A DNA stretch of 64,000 bases. It comes from Strobilurus pachycystidiatus. Lineage: Eukaryota > Basidiomycota > Agaricomycetes > Agaricales > Physalacriaceae. Both the position numbers and the translations under genes were made by a program. The stretch lies in NCBI GenBank assembly GCA_019915135.1, contig JAHLMK010000004.1, positions 682,001-746,000 on the forward strand. Direction: 5' to 3'. The notes beneath the pieces were generated by a model. The model saw nothing but the letters and a program-made list of their open reading frames with translations, did no database searches and was not told the DNA's origin. Shown piece after piece: positions 21,910 to 32,852 of the stretch (positions are counted from its first letter, which is position 1; every line of letters starts with the position of its first letter).

Positions 21910-23295
21910 ATGTCTCTGCTACAGAGCCTGACGGGCCTCCTCGGCTTTGGCTTGGGCCCACCCTCCGCAGCGTCAGACCTCCCGGTCGAACTCCTACTCG
22001 CAATCTTCACATTATGCAAACCAGACGTCATCCACCGCCGTCTCGATAGGCCAGATGTTACTCACACCACGATGCCCGACGAGAAAGAGTTTCCCGCTCT
22101 CTACGTCAACCAGCACTGGCGCGCTGCTGCCCTCGCCTTTCATCCAATCCCCATCTACCTAGACATGTATCTCCCAAGTGACAAAGACTCCACCGTCCGC
22201 GCGCGTACCAACACACTCATTCTTTCCCGTTTGCGCAGTTATCTGCATCAACTGCCACCCAGTGCACCACTGTCATTCCACATCAGCCACTTCACTACCG
22301 ACGCTTTGACGCCTGAGCATCTCCCCATCGAGATCCTCAAGCTCCTCTGTGCGTATTCAGACCGCTGGACCGTTGTCTCCATCCACCTCCTTCCGATCAC
22401 GTTCGACGCAATCCACCAGAGCATGCAGGGCCCGTTCCCGCGCCTCGAGTCCCTCGAGGTCAAAGACACCGATTCATTCTTCCCACTGATTCGGGGAGGG
22501 CGACAGATAACCATGCCGTCGTTCGCCCATGCTCCCCATCTAACCGCCCTGTCCATATTCTTCCGCCACACGCCTTATCCCGATCTCTCGATTCCCTGGC
22601 ACCAGCTCACCAGCCTAACACTCTCGTTCCCCAACCAGCCTACCTTCTACACGATGCTATCCCAATGTCCCAACCTGCGCGAATGTACGGTGAAGGATCA
22701 CGACCTCAGCACGGTGAATTGGACGCGTCCCGCCACCCCACTTTTCCGCCCCGCGCTGAGGGTGCTCAGATTCAAGAGTGCGAACCTCAAGGCATTCCTC
22801 CCGCTGGTTCACGCACCGAATGTGGACGAGATATACGCGGATAGCGCGATATTCGATGCGGCGGACGCCGATGCCCTTGCGACGCTCCCTTCGCTACGCA
22901 CAGCACACCTCTACTTTGTGTTCTTCAGCGAACGGACCGCATTGCAGATCCTCCCACGCCTCCGAGTCCCATCCATGGACCTGCACCTCAAACTGCTCGG
23001 TGACATGCCTGTAGGCGCCTTCCCCATCCTCAGTGACGTCTTTCAGCATTCGAGCTGTTTGAGCTTGAAGTTCAAGAAGACGATAGACGAGGAGGGTTTG
23101 GTCAACTTGGCGAAGGCGCGGGGCGGGGAGAGGCTGCATGTCGAAGCTGTGCTGTCGCAGGAGACGATTGAGAGACTTCGGGCGTTGGGAAGTGGGATCT
23201 CTGGACTTGGTCGATGTGAGGAATTGGCAGAGATTGCGGATAGGGAGGCGTGGGGGCTGGGGAAGAGGTTGTATCGGAGTCTTGTGAGCGAATAG
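21910..23295 (+). CDS. F-box/leucine-rich-repeat-like protein, full copy 1
   Basis: Basidiomycete F-box family: the F-box binds Skp1 of an SCF ubiquitin ligase and the C-terminal repeats should choose the substrate. F-box-like segment DLPVELLLAIFTLCKPDV followed by a conserved FPALYVNQHWRAAALAFHPI helix, then irregular LRR-like repeats to the end (461 aa, no intron). I chose 21910 over the upstream ATG at 21859 because the paralog at 61262-62647 is frameshifted between those two ATGs but keeps the ATG equivalent to 21910. Neighbours are a derlin gene (divergent) and a truncated copy of its own 3' end. Confidence 0.78.
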   Translation: MSLLQSLTGLLGFGLGPPSAASDLPVELLLAIFTLCKPDVIHRRLDRPDVTHTTMPDEKEFPALYVNQHWRAAALAFHPIPIYLDMYLPSDKDSTVRARTNTLILSRLRSYLHQLPPSAPLSFHISHFTTDALTPEHLPIEILKLLCAYSDRWTVVSIHLLPITFDAIHQSMQGPFPRLESLEVKDTDSFFPLIRGGRQITMPSFAHAPHLTALSIFFRHTPYPDLSIPWHQLTSLTLSFPNQPTFYTMLSQCPNLRECTVKDHDLSTVNWTRPATPLFRPALRVLRFKSANLKAFLPLVHAPNVDEIYADSAIFDAADADALATLPSLRTAHLYFVFFSERTALQILPRLRVPSMDLHLKLLGDMPVGAFPILSDVFQHSSCLSLKFKKTIDEEGLVNLAKARGGERLHVEAVLSQETIERLRALGSGISGLGRCEELAEIADREAWGLGKRLYRSLVSE

Positions 23296-24033
23296 AGATG
23301 GGTGCGGGAGTGTTAAGTTGGAGTTTGTTGATATCCTTGCATCCAGGTAGAGGTATATGTAACACTGCTTGTGTCACCATGGGTACACTTAATTGCTAAT
23401 GTCAGTCTTTCAAGGCATTCCTCCCGCTGGTTCACGCACCGAATGTGGACGAGATATACTCGGATAGCGCGATATTCGATGCGGATGACGCCGATGCCCT
23501 TGCGACGCTCCCTTCGCTACGCGCAGCACACCTCTACTTTGTGTTCTTCAGCGAACGGACCGCATTGCAGATCCTCCCTCGCCTCCGAGTCCCATCCATG
23601 GACCTGCACCTCAAACTGCTCGGCGACATGCCTGCAGGCGCCTTCCCCATCCTCAGTGATGTCTTTCAGCATTCGAGCTGTTTGAGCTTGAAGTTCAAGA
23701 AAACGATGGACGAGGAGGGTCTGATCAACTTGGCGAAGGCTCGAGGTGGAGAGAGGCTGCATGTGGAAGCTGCGCTGTCGCAGGAGACGATTGAGAGACT
23801 TCGGGTGTTGGGTACTGGGATCTCAGGACTCGGTCGATGTGAGGAATTGGCGGAGATTGCGGATAGGGAGACGTGGGGGCTGGGGAAGAGGTTGTATAGG
23901 AGTCTTGTGAGCAGATAGGGATGGGTGCGGGAGTGTTTAGGTGGAGCTTGCTCATATTTTTCCATCCAGGTAGAGGTCTGTGTAACACTGCTTGTATTAC
24001 CATGGGTACACTTAATTGCTGATGTCAGTCTTT
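22788..24033 (+). repeat. 623-bp tandem duplication
   Basis: Unit 1 is 22788-23410 and unit 2 is 23411-24033, with equal length and no indel. The unit covers the last 508 bp of the F-box coding region and 115 bp downstream. The junction falls at a TTTCA/CTCAA microhomology. Confidence 0.85.
23411..23918 (+). pseudogene. Truncated F-box copy (tandem 3' fragment)
   Basis: Encodes the last 169 residues of the F-box protein without the F-box. The frame is open to TAG at 23916-23918, but a TAA lies in frame just before the junction and no in-frame ATG precedes the conserved part, so it should not be translated as such. It differs from unit 1 by scattered substitutions (for example YADS to YSDS), several of them silent. 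Confidence 0.8.
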
Positions 24034-24555
24034 CATGTTCCACGATAGGCTTACAGGTACTACGTCTACTGAACGCCTTCACTTGAATTGTTTGTTCGTT
24101 TTTAATAGCTAGGTTCGTCAGCAACCTGAGTCGTGCACTGCATTCGAACTTTGTCCGAACTTGGAGATGCCCGCAATGCAATTTTGTGGCATGTGAACTT
24201 CTCAAAACGGAAGAATCCTCACTGTCACAGCAATGCATGCGTCAGACTCATTGACGGCACAGCCTTGGACTGATCCCTCGACATTCCCTCGACAGTGCCA
24301 GCAGTTTGACATACTGCAGACTTTGCTGGTGCGTATCCGTCGCGATACCATGATCCCTGCCACCCACCTGAGCTCAGATTCTGTTCAGGGTTTCCAGACG
24401 GTGCCAGCAGCTCACAGCCACCGGAGGTTTCAGACTATCATTGATACGCTGCAAGAGGTTTCAGGCCCAGACCTTCCCAGTGAGTCTCTGTCTCGGGGAT
24501 GCTCTCTCTTACTACCCACCTCACCCTTTGTCATTCAAGGTATCAGAATTTCACA

Positions 24556-26343
24556 ATGCGATTTCTTACTACGAATGAGCCGATCAAACTCGTTTATCGC
24601 CCAAACGAGCAGGACTTACCTCCCTATGCTATCCTCTCACACACATGGGAAGGCGATGAGGACGAAGTATCTTTTCAACAGATGCAGAACCCTACCGACG
24701 ACATAAAGAGAATGAAAGGCTACGCCAAGATCGAGCAAGCGTGCAGGCTAGCGCGCTCTGACGGGTACGACTTCATCTGGATCGACACCTGCTGCATCGA
24801 CAAGACCAGCAGCTCCGAGCTCTCGGAGGCGATCAACTCGATGTACCGGTACTACCGCAAAGCGGAAGTCTGCTATGCCTACTTGGCGGATGTGCGGACA
24901 GAACTTCAGTTCTATGCACAAGACTTCCGTAAAAGCAGGTGGTTCACGAGGGGATGGACGTTGCAGGAGCTGCTGGCACCATCGACCGTCATCTTTCTAG
25001 GGAAGGATTGGACGGAGATTGGAGACAAGGCAACCCTGCAGAGGACCATCACCGACATTACTGGGATCCCATCCCCCGTTCTGTTGCAGATGACCACGCA
25101 GAGCGAGATCAGCGTCGCAAAGCGGATGTCCTGGGGTGCCAGGAGGAGTACAACCCGCGTAGAGGACCAGGCATACTCGCTGATGGGCCTTTTTGGTGTT
25201 TTCATGCCAACACTCTACGGCGAAGGGATGCATGCCTTCACCAGGCTGCAGGAGGAGATCCTGAAAGTTTCCAATGATCACACAATCTTTGCTTGGAAGG
25301 CCTCCACCCCCGTTGCACCCGGCGGATTACTCGCATCCAGTCCATACTATTTTCGGGATAGTGGGGCGTACGAACCATTCGACGATGACGAACGCCAACC
25401 GTACTCCATGACAAATCTGGGCTTACATATTCGCCTTGGTCTCGTTCGAGATGACAGTTACCCCTACCCACTTTGCCCACTTATGGCTCTTCTGAATTGT
25501 CGTCAGGAAGGCAATTCCAAGTCAACGCGATTGGCCGTTCACGTGCTCAAATTGGAAGGGCAGCAATTTGTGAGAACACGACGGGACTTGTTGACACAAA
25601 AGGATTGGACGATGCCGTCTGATTCAGTCGAGAGGAGTCTACAGGAGATGTATTTCAAGAGGGATGTGCGTCTTGAAGTGGGGCCCCAGATGTTTCCTCG
25701 AGCCAGATTCGAGTACTACCGTATGGCGTGCCATTTTCCCGGGGCGGAGCATGGCATCACTCTTGAAGGAAAATACCTAGCCAGGAATCCTGGTTGTCCT
25801 CCTGACTCGGCCAACATTGCCTATCTTTCTATTGCTATCGACTGTGAACGCGCCCTGCTCTTCAGACACAGTCGGAGCGACAGGATGTTTGCTGTCGTGG
25901 TCATATGCACTCGGGACAGTGGCAGTCTCCGTTTGGATATAGACCTCGATCCCAAAGGGAACGCGGCGGATCTTGCACGTTCTTATTCTACTGCGGAGGA
26001 CCAATCTGCTGTTTCAAAGAGTCTTTGGGATAGAGCGGCAGTGTTTTTGACAGATGACTTGATTGTCACAGCGGAGGCGCGGCCGCGCTGGGGCAGAACC
26101 CAGGAGGCTTATGCAGGCAGTATCCAGGAAGCTTATGCGGGCCGCAGTATCCTGGAGGCTTATGCGCTCAATATTCGCATTGTTGATGCAAAGAAAGCTG
26201 GCGTGACTACGGCCATTGTTCGCAGTTTGATAATTCAACATACCTTCACTGCATCTTTCAAGAGTGTAGTGGCTGCTGCATCAGGAAACACCTTATGGGA
26301 TCCAAGTATTCATAAGCACATGTATCAGAAGCAGTGGTTTTAA
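24556..26343 (+). CDS. HET domain protein (heterokaryon incompatibility type)
   Basis: Heterokaryon incompatibility (HET) proteins act in fungal non-self recognition and can trigger cell death. Single exon, 595 aa, start MRFLTTNEPIKLVYRPNEQD. HET motifs in order: YAILSHTWEGDEDEVSFQQM (about residue 25), KIEQACRLARSDGYDFIWID with TCCIDK (about residue 65), the MYRYYRKAEVCYAYLADV segment and SRWFTRGWTLQELLAP. The middle includes RVEDQAYSLMGLFGVFMPTL and YGEGMHAFTRLQEEI. The C-terminal 350 residues are a variable region; near residue 530 it carries a short tandem repeat built on EAYAGS. No WD40 or ankyrin repeats and no NACHT. An upstream frame from 24499 adds nothing typical. Confidence 0.88.
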   Translation: MRFLTTNEPIKLVYRPNEQDLPPYAILSHTWEGDEDEVSFQQMQNPTDDIKRMKGYAKIEQACRLARSDGYDFIWIDTCCIDKTSSSELSEAINSMYRYYRKAEVCYAYLADVRTELQFYAQDFRKSRWFTRGWTLQELLAPSTVIFLGKDWTEIGDKATLQRTITDITGIPSPVLLQMTTQSEISVAKRMSWGARRSTTRVEDQAYSLMGLFGVFMPTLYGEGMHAFTRLQEEILKVSNDHTIFAWKASTPVAPGGLLASSPYYFRDSGAYEPFDDDERQPYSMTNLGLHIRLGLVRDDSYPYPLCPLMALLNCRQEGNSKSTRLAVHVLKLEGQQFVRTRRDLLTQKDWTMPSDSVERSLQEMYFKRDVRLEVGPQMFPRARFEYYRMACHFPGAEHGITLEGKYLARNPGCPPDSANIAYLSIAIDCERALLFRHSRSDRMFAVVVICTRDSGSLRLDIDLDPKGNAADLARSYSTAEDQSAVSKSLWDRAAVFLTDDLIVTAEARPRWGRTQEAYAGSIQEAYAGRSILEAYALNIRIVDAKKAGVTTAIVRSLIIQHTFTASFKSVVAAASGNTLWDPSIHKHMYQKQWF

Positions 26344-26734
26344 AGCTGTCAAAGTACTTATAACTGCTCAAATCATTTCAAAGTGTATTGAAGCAGGTGT
26401 CACCTGTACAACTAGCTTTGAGTGCTTGAACGCATCTGAAAATGCTATCAAACAAGTGTGAATTCTCAATTTACTTTAGAACGTATCAATTCATGAGCTT
26501 TCTTGCCACTTATATTGAAGTCCTTGCAAATACTTCTAACTACGTAAAAGTATCTGAAAAGAAAGTTCACATCCTCATCAATGAGTTGCCGTGCCCTCCT
26601 TCAGTTCTTGTCGGCGTATGATCTTGGTCTTGTTTAGAACCTCATGACGCATAAAGTGCCGCTCCGTTTATTGTTCGGGATACTGTAGCTTTCCTTGACG
26701 AGGTAGAGCATCGGGATTGAGACTACAAATTGCA
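26344..26734. other. Intergenic, no gene seen
   Basis: AT-rich 3' flank of the HET gene with repeated words such as AAGTATCTGAAAA. No coding frame is supported. Confidence 0.5.
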
Positions 26735-27052
26735 TCAGTCAAAGTCTGTAGCAAAAGAAAAGAATACATACTGGTAGCGTTTCACACCACTTTGACCACG
26801 CAGGTGCCCACGATGCTTTGTGCGGTAATTGGCTGCATAGCCACGTTGCTGAGCACGCGCTTTCTCTTGTTCTGCTGCAGACATTCCTTTGCGACGTCTA
26901 TGTATAAATGAATAACATACACAGAAAGCAAATTTCAGTACATGCCGTTGGGCCGCAACGCGCTTTTTCTCGCGTCGTTCATCGGCATGTGCCTTCTCGT
27001 AACGCTTTTCGGCCTCTCTTTGTCTTGCGCGGTCAGCAATAGTGCTCGGCAT
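26735..27052 (-). CDS. Small arginine/lysine-rich protein, possibly transposon-related
   Basis: Reverse-strand frame starting MPSTIADRARQREAEKRYEK and continuing with two basic helices (ADERREKKRVAAQRH and KARAQQRGYAANYRTKHRG) around a hydrophobic stretch that may be a retained intron (44 nt, GTACTG...CATAG, which would shift the frame). Looks like the basic, DNA-binding-like short proteins scattered in polypore genomes. The frame stays open upstream to 27463, but that part is low in coding character. Function unknown. Confidence 0.35.
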   Translation of the reverse strand: MPSTIADRARQREAEKRYEKAHADERREKKRVAAQRHVLKFAFCVCYSFIHRRRKGMSAAEQEKARAQQRGYAANYRTKHRGHLRGQSGVKRYQYVFFSFATDFD

Positions 27053-29380
27053 GTACAACAGCGGCGGCGTGATGTACGGGACAATCAGTCTGAGGGTACA
27101 GGGATGACAGGAGCGGTCCAAAACGCGGGGTGGTTTGCCAGTAGCATGATTAAATTGACAGAACGTGCACGGACCATGTGGCCCGTGCGCAGTGCAAGCA
27201 CCGCGTTCGTTCGAAATGGCTGGGTGCGCAAGGCATGGTGGGCATGCAAAGGAAGAGAAGGTGTTGATGGGAGCCGGAGAGAGTGAGAGACGTTGGTGCC
27301 ATGGTGCCATATTCGTGCTGGGTGACGTTGGGCTGCATAAAGATGCGGCCCACATCTCGCCCGGCACGATAGCAGCCCTCGCATCCGTGCTGCGCAGCGG
27401 CCGTGGCAGCGAGCAGCACTGAGTGCGAGGGTGGTGGGGGTGGGAGAGTGGAGGAGGGGTCAAGGATGTAGGCCGCCCCCACTTCGACCGGAGGGCTTAC
27501 GCGCCACATGTGTGCTCGCCGGCAATCGAATCGGCTTGCGGGGAGGCGGCATGGCAGTCGATACCAATGCGAGGGCGGTGTCCGGCCTGAAAGCATGTTG
27601 AGAAAAAGTAATTGGACGTCGACGGCGCCGCTGCCGTCGACGATGGAGACATACGCACCTAATACCCAACATCCCCGCCCCCGCGCTTGAAGCGTGCTCG
27701 CCGGCACGGCAGGTGGGCTCATCAACGTCGCCGTCGAGCAGAGCGCTGCTCGACGTCTCCCGTTTCGTGCTGCCCAATTGACGGGGCTTACGCGGCGGAT
27801 TCCTCGTTCTTATACGTGGCAGCAGCCACGAAAATGCGTCCGGGAGTCGATATGCGTAATTCGAGTCGGGTGGGGTTGTTCACGGGGCTGTTGGCTGGTC
27901 GATGGTGGTGGTAGGAGATCAAGACGACGAATCCGAACACTGTTCGGATTCGCGGTCCGTGTCGCCGGCGCCAAATCTGGCCAACGGCGACGACGATAGC
28001 AGCGGAACGCATGTTTGGGGGGAGCTGGAAATTGGCGTACATGATCCTGTCTGATGTAGTAAGACATCTGGGAAGCCACACAAAAAAGGAAAGGAAAAGA
28101 CTTCCGATGTAGTGTTGCTCGTTCGAAGTCGATGTTCGAGCGGTTTCGACGGCAGATGCGAAGTGAGATGGGCGACGGCTGACCGGATTTTTGGCTCAGA
28201 TGACGGGTATTTAGGTCTAATATGTAGCCCAAGTAGTTTGAGACCAGCCGGCGCATGGCAACAGGCTGCAGTACATGCATCATCAAATTTGAGATGGGGA
28301 ACTCACCACGTAAGGTGAGTTCCCGCCATTCGGGGTCTTAAATAACGCTGGATGTACCTGGATATAAGTAGGTACTGCTACTAAACAATATTCCGATACT
28401 TAACATGCTGGTCCGAGGTCGTCGTCGACGTTCCGAGCGACGTCGAGGATGCTCCGTTCACAATCCGGCAAACGCCGGATCGTGATCGAGGGCTTTCGGT
28501 CGTCGTTCATTGCCTCTTACCATGATGGCACGTCAACGCCGACGTGCCATCCAGCCCCAGACTCTTGTCTGGGGTCTTCCTTCTCCCCTTGGCGCTTGCC
28601 CCACTGCCTCTGGACCCGCGACATCGTCTCCACGGCTACCGACAGCCGTGGATGACATTCGGAATTCTTCTAGCGCGTCAGCCGTTGCCGACGACGCTGC
28701 TCTCCAGGCGCAGGACGACGCCGAAGACGGAAAGCCTCCCAGATGCGATTTCCTGGGTTGGCTGGGTATAGCAGACGCGCGGGCGAGGTAGAGAGAGCGG
28801 GAGCAGAGGCGGGACGGGACATCGGGAACGGCGGCCAAGCGGGACGGCAGCGCACCGGTGCGCCCCCCTCTCATCTCATTTCCTTCATTTTTCATTCTCT
28901 TTCTTTTTCTCTTTCCCCGTCGCCCCCACCCACTTCCCAATTTTCGCCCAAGTCGAGATGCCGCCGGCACCTAAGGCCACGTCGGCCTCACGTGCCGGTT
29001 GGTTTATATTTCGATCGCTCCTTTTTCCTTTTCATTCTCTCACCACCACGACCCAGCCACCTCAACCCTCTCGCCCACGACGACTGATGCCTAGCGCACA
29101 GTCGTCGTCTCTTGCTGAGGCCTAGCGCCCAGTACTCTCCGGTAGTGGTGCCCAGCGCACACTCCCTGCATCGAGCGTCGCATACGTCTTCATGCATGGT
29201 GCGTGTATTTTTCTTTTGCATCTCTCACAATGGTATATTAATATCGGGCCTCCACTCTTGCGTAGTGGAGCCCAACCACACCAACGACGCCAATAGCATG
29301 ACGACGCGAACCTGCAACAAATACAGCAAGCCCCACCCAGCAAGACGATTGACGAGCAAGAAACCTGAGGACGAATACGA
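27053..29380. other. Gene-free block rich in perfect hairpins
   Basis: No convincing gene. At least ten perfect inverted repeats with 6-11 bp arms and 3-6 nt loops lie between 27617 and 28652, plus a 14-bp palindrome at 28850-28863 and a double-stem structure at 28964-28998. Long pyrimidine tracts occur around 28870-28930 and 29015-29080. Confidence 0.6.
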
Positions 29381-29396
29381 AGCACAATGCACGAGA

Positions 29397-29790
29397 ACTC
29401 GAGGACGAAAGGACGAGCCCGACGCACGAGCCCGACGCACAAGGACAAGCACCACTCTTGAGTACGAGCACGATGGACGATGACGAGCAGGACGGACGGA
29501 CGAGCATAACGGACGACGACGAGCACCACTCCCGAGCCTGAGAATTCGAGGACGAGCCCGACGCACGAGGACGAGCATCACTCTCGAGGACAAGCACGAT
29601 GGACGAGGATGAGCACAACGGACGAGCATAACGGACGACGACGAGCACCACTCCCGAGCCTGAGAATTCGAGGACGAGCCCGACGCACGAGGACGAGCAT
29701 CACTCTCGAGGACAAGCACGATGGACGAGGATGAGCACAACGGACGAGCATAACGGACGACGACGAGCACCACTCCCGAGCAAAAGCAAG
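29397..29790. repeat. 122-bp minisatellite
   Basis: Units begin with GAGCACCACTCCCGAGC at 29521 and 29643, and a partial third begins at 29765, exactly 122 bp apart. A degenerate unit precedes them from about 29397. Each unit is itself built from GGACGAGCAYAACGGAC-like words. Confidence 0.85.
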
Positions 29791-30390
29791 ACACCTGAGG
29801 ACCAACAAGACAGCCGACGACGAACATTAATATATTCACTAGTACAGTACATTATAGTCTATATATCACCTGTCTCTATCTTTAGTCCACTGGCAATGTT
29901 ATTGGTATTGGTTCTGATTATCTTTGTGCTCGGGGTGATTTGTTGTCACAAGCCAAGCTGCTTGGATTGGATAAAAGTACAGGGTTAATTGAGAAGTTCC
30001 TGAGGATGCTTTAGGACACTTTGTGAGCACTTCGAGTAGTATTCATAAGCAAATGCTAAGCATCCGAAAAGTCCTATGAAAGGGCTTTACACAAAGGTTA
30101 ACGGAGACAATGACTTGATGATACTTACAAAGTGTTCACAAAGCTGCATGAAAGCTACCCAAAGTGTCTTATGGTGCTTTGAAACACATGTCTCGCTTAA
30201 CCTTTGTGTCAAGCATTTTAGCTGCTTTGGAGCTTGACAACCTTTGAAAGGCTTTTACTCTCTTTAAATTACTTCGATTCCATATGGTGTTTCCAGATGT
30301 GGGTTCTCCTTATGCGCTTCATACCCTGCGCAACTCTGCAAACAGCAGTCGTGGATTGATACTCAGGCTTGTCCATGTCTGGATCTTGGC
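29791..30390. other. Intergenic, no gene seen
   Basis: AT-rich sequence with a repeated AAAGTGTTCACAAAG/CACTTTGTGAGCACTT theme in both orientations (30020-30180). No coding frame is supported. Confidence 0.45.
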
Positions 30391-30759
30391 ATGAACTATG
30401 ACATCCGCTCGGGCATTCTTCTTTTCAGAGACCGACAAAGATTCACTTCAAGGTGGTTTGCTGTTGTATTGGAAGCCGTCTGGTCCGAGGATAGACAACG
30501 GATTGAGATGTGGTCGTCTAGTCTGTCTGACTCAACTTGGAACATTCTCTCCAGCCCTCTTGGCAGAAAGTCCGCAAAGGATATATTCGACTACTTCTAC
30601 AACACCGCAGATAATCGGACAGAAAATCATCCGATGTCTGTGAATTCCACCTCCCGGCTCTTGACCGGCGAGCATATCTATGTTACCTCGCTTCCTGTCG
30701 CAGACGCTAGCTATCACTGGTGCTGTGAGATCTCCCTGAATGAGAGAGGTCGTAGCTGA
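30391..30759 (+). CDS. Unrecognised ORF, possible gene relic
   Basis: Open frame of 122 codons starting MNYDIRSGILLFRDRQRFTS. The same frame appears to continue upstream (LDLG), which suggests the 3' end of a larger, now broken gene. I recognise no domain. Confidence 0.25.
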   Translation: MNYDIRSGILLFRDRQRFTSRWFAVVLEAVWSEDRQRIEMWSSSLSDSTWNILSSPLGRKSAKDIFDYFYNTADNRTENHPMSVNSTSRLLTGEHIYVTSLPVADASYHWCCEISLNERGRS

Positions 30760-32852
30760 GAATACTACTTTCATATACTGTGTACCATGTGTATTGTACG
30801 TTTGTTTTGGATCATTATCTTACAGGTTTTGGTTGAATCATATTTCATTGATGATTGAGAGCGGGTCGCTATGGTGTGCATGGGCTATGATGTGCGTAGC
30901 TGGCGTTGATTTTGAAGGTGAAAGACTAGTCAAGACCGGCTTCAAACAGTCAAATTCTTGGAGAGTGGGGGTAAAGAACTGAACTGGCCTAACCTATATG
31001 GCAGTGGCGACAACTTGATTTGTCGTTTGTAAGTGCTATAGGAAAGAGACACGCCAACTTTGGGGGACGCCCTGCCTAGTGGGATACGGCGCCTATGAGT
31101 CCAAGTGGTGAGTCGACTGAAGAGCCTGTGTGCGACAGTGGCACATGATGTCAAAGAAAGAATCAGGTATTTCCAGGCAGGAGGAGCTCTACCACTGTTT
31201 GTCAGTCGTCTTTGTTCATGATATTGATTTTGCCTTTGCATCCAAGTCCGACCAGATGACGTCAGGAGAAGGAGGGAAGAACTCGAGAGAAGAGGGAAAA
31301 GAACTAATTTGACATTGCAACGCATCACTATGCCAGTACATACTCTTACTGTAGAAGCAATGCCATTTCCTCGGACACTGCACTGAAGAAAACACTGAAC
31401 TCGAAACGTTCATCCCAGTGCGACACCCTGCCTGTAAGGACATGACGCCCCGGATACAGACCACTAACTGAACCGGTGAGCACAAGATGTCAGAACCAAA
31501 GAGCCGTAGGGGAGAGTGCAACGCAAAACGAGGCTCATAACCATTTGCCGGCGTGTTGCTTTCTACAATGTAAGTCTGATATATTCAAAAGACGGGGGTT
31601 CACTTCACGTACACACTAAACGAGCCATAGGAATGCGAGTCCAGTGAAGACGTGGTTGACGAAGACCGCATAAGGGTGAATACCGAGCTCGCAATGCCAA
31701 CGCAACATAGCACCTTAGAAAGAGGTCGTCAATCTAGACCTTTGGTCGAAGCAAGAACCCAGAACCCAAGCGGTGGTTCATTTCCGCTTGTCGGTCGCCT
31801 TGATTCAAGGACACGATTCCGCCCTTTCATTGCATGTCCTTCCATCCAAGGGTGCGAGCACGGGATCGCAGAGCCTGTGCTTACAGTAATGCCCTCCGTG
31901 TGGTCACGACTCGGAGAAAGAAAGCAAGAACAGTCAAGCGGCTAGAACTACTCACGATGTCACCTATGTAACTTAGTGGGCATGCGGGCCTCTGGCCTTC
32001 TAGAAGACAAGAACCAGGTAAGTACTTCACTTCATTTCCGCGCAATCCCGTTTGTATGTCGCTTTGTTCGCCCTTTCATTAATTTCGCTTGCTGTGTGTG
32101 TGTGAGCACGAGATTTCTTTCGAATGTACTCACGTTCATAGACCACCGCAAAGTCCCATTGTGTCCAGTTATGTCGGTGAGCACGAACAGAGAGCTGGGA
32201 AGATGACGGAGATGGAGATGGAGTCGAAGTGAACGAAGATCGGTCTCAATGAAGTGCTGAGTGAATAGCGCAAAGTGACCATATGCGAGTTCCCTGTTCC
32301 GCGTCCATTCCGACTCCGCACACGTAAAATTGACTATCACGGTCCACTGAAGTATACAGGGCATCTGATCTCATAGCCATAATCCTGCCGTTACTCGTAG
32401 CTTGCAGGATCCCGTGGGCCGCGAAAAGGACCTCCGCGAGTAAAAGAGGGACGAAGAAGACTCCGAGTCGCGGTGCTAGTAGATGATCAGCGGGGAAGTC
32501 AAAGCTGGCGCAGATGAAGAGGCTCCGTGAGTACAAAGTGAACACTGAGTACTGAGTACTGAGGCGCCGGTTTGACGGTCCCGCACAGGACAGAATGGAG
32601 GAAGTATCGAACATAGACCGGAGGAGCTCATGAGTAAGTTATAACAGGGGAGTTGGAGCGTAGGCCCACACTGGCAGCGAAGGTCAGGTCCAGCGCGAAC
32701 TTCGAGGCGGCGTAAGCTTGGTCAGGCTCATCCGCCACCGGGAGCAATTTCAAATTTTACCGCATTCTTCAGCCCCGAATCCGATCGGCTCTGCGTTTTG
32801 CTTAAGACCCCCACCAAGAGGCGGTATTTTCGCCGCTTGCCTCGTCTGCGCG
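30760..32852. other. Repeat-rich intergenic, no gene seen
   Basis: About 2 kb with degenerate repeats; a theme containing TTCCGC, TCGC, GATTC and CCCTTTCATT recurs near 31780 and 32030. The last 200 bp should contain the transporter promoter. Confidence 0.45.

Larger units (their letters stand above)
21677..24155. repeat. Segmental duplication, left copy
   Basis: From the 5' end region of the derlin gene through the F-box gene to about 24155, this DNA is repeated in inverse orientation at 62880-61192 and continues at 55210-55055, where the right copy is split by a transposon. The left copy alone carries a 623-bp tandem duplication (22788-24033). Confidence 0.8.

Noticed and set aside
29397..29790. 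CRISPR-like array
   Set aside because: Adjacent 122-bp units without spacers in a eukaryotic genome are a minisatellite.
29122..29839. Long serine/cysteine-rich reverse-strand proteins
   Set aside because: They are translations of the 122-bp minisatellite in several frames at once.
30391..30759. Fragment of a HET protein
   Set aside because: I could not match it to any HET motif or to the HET gene at 24556, so I left it unassigned.
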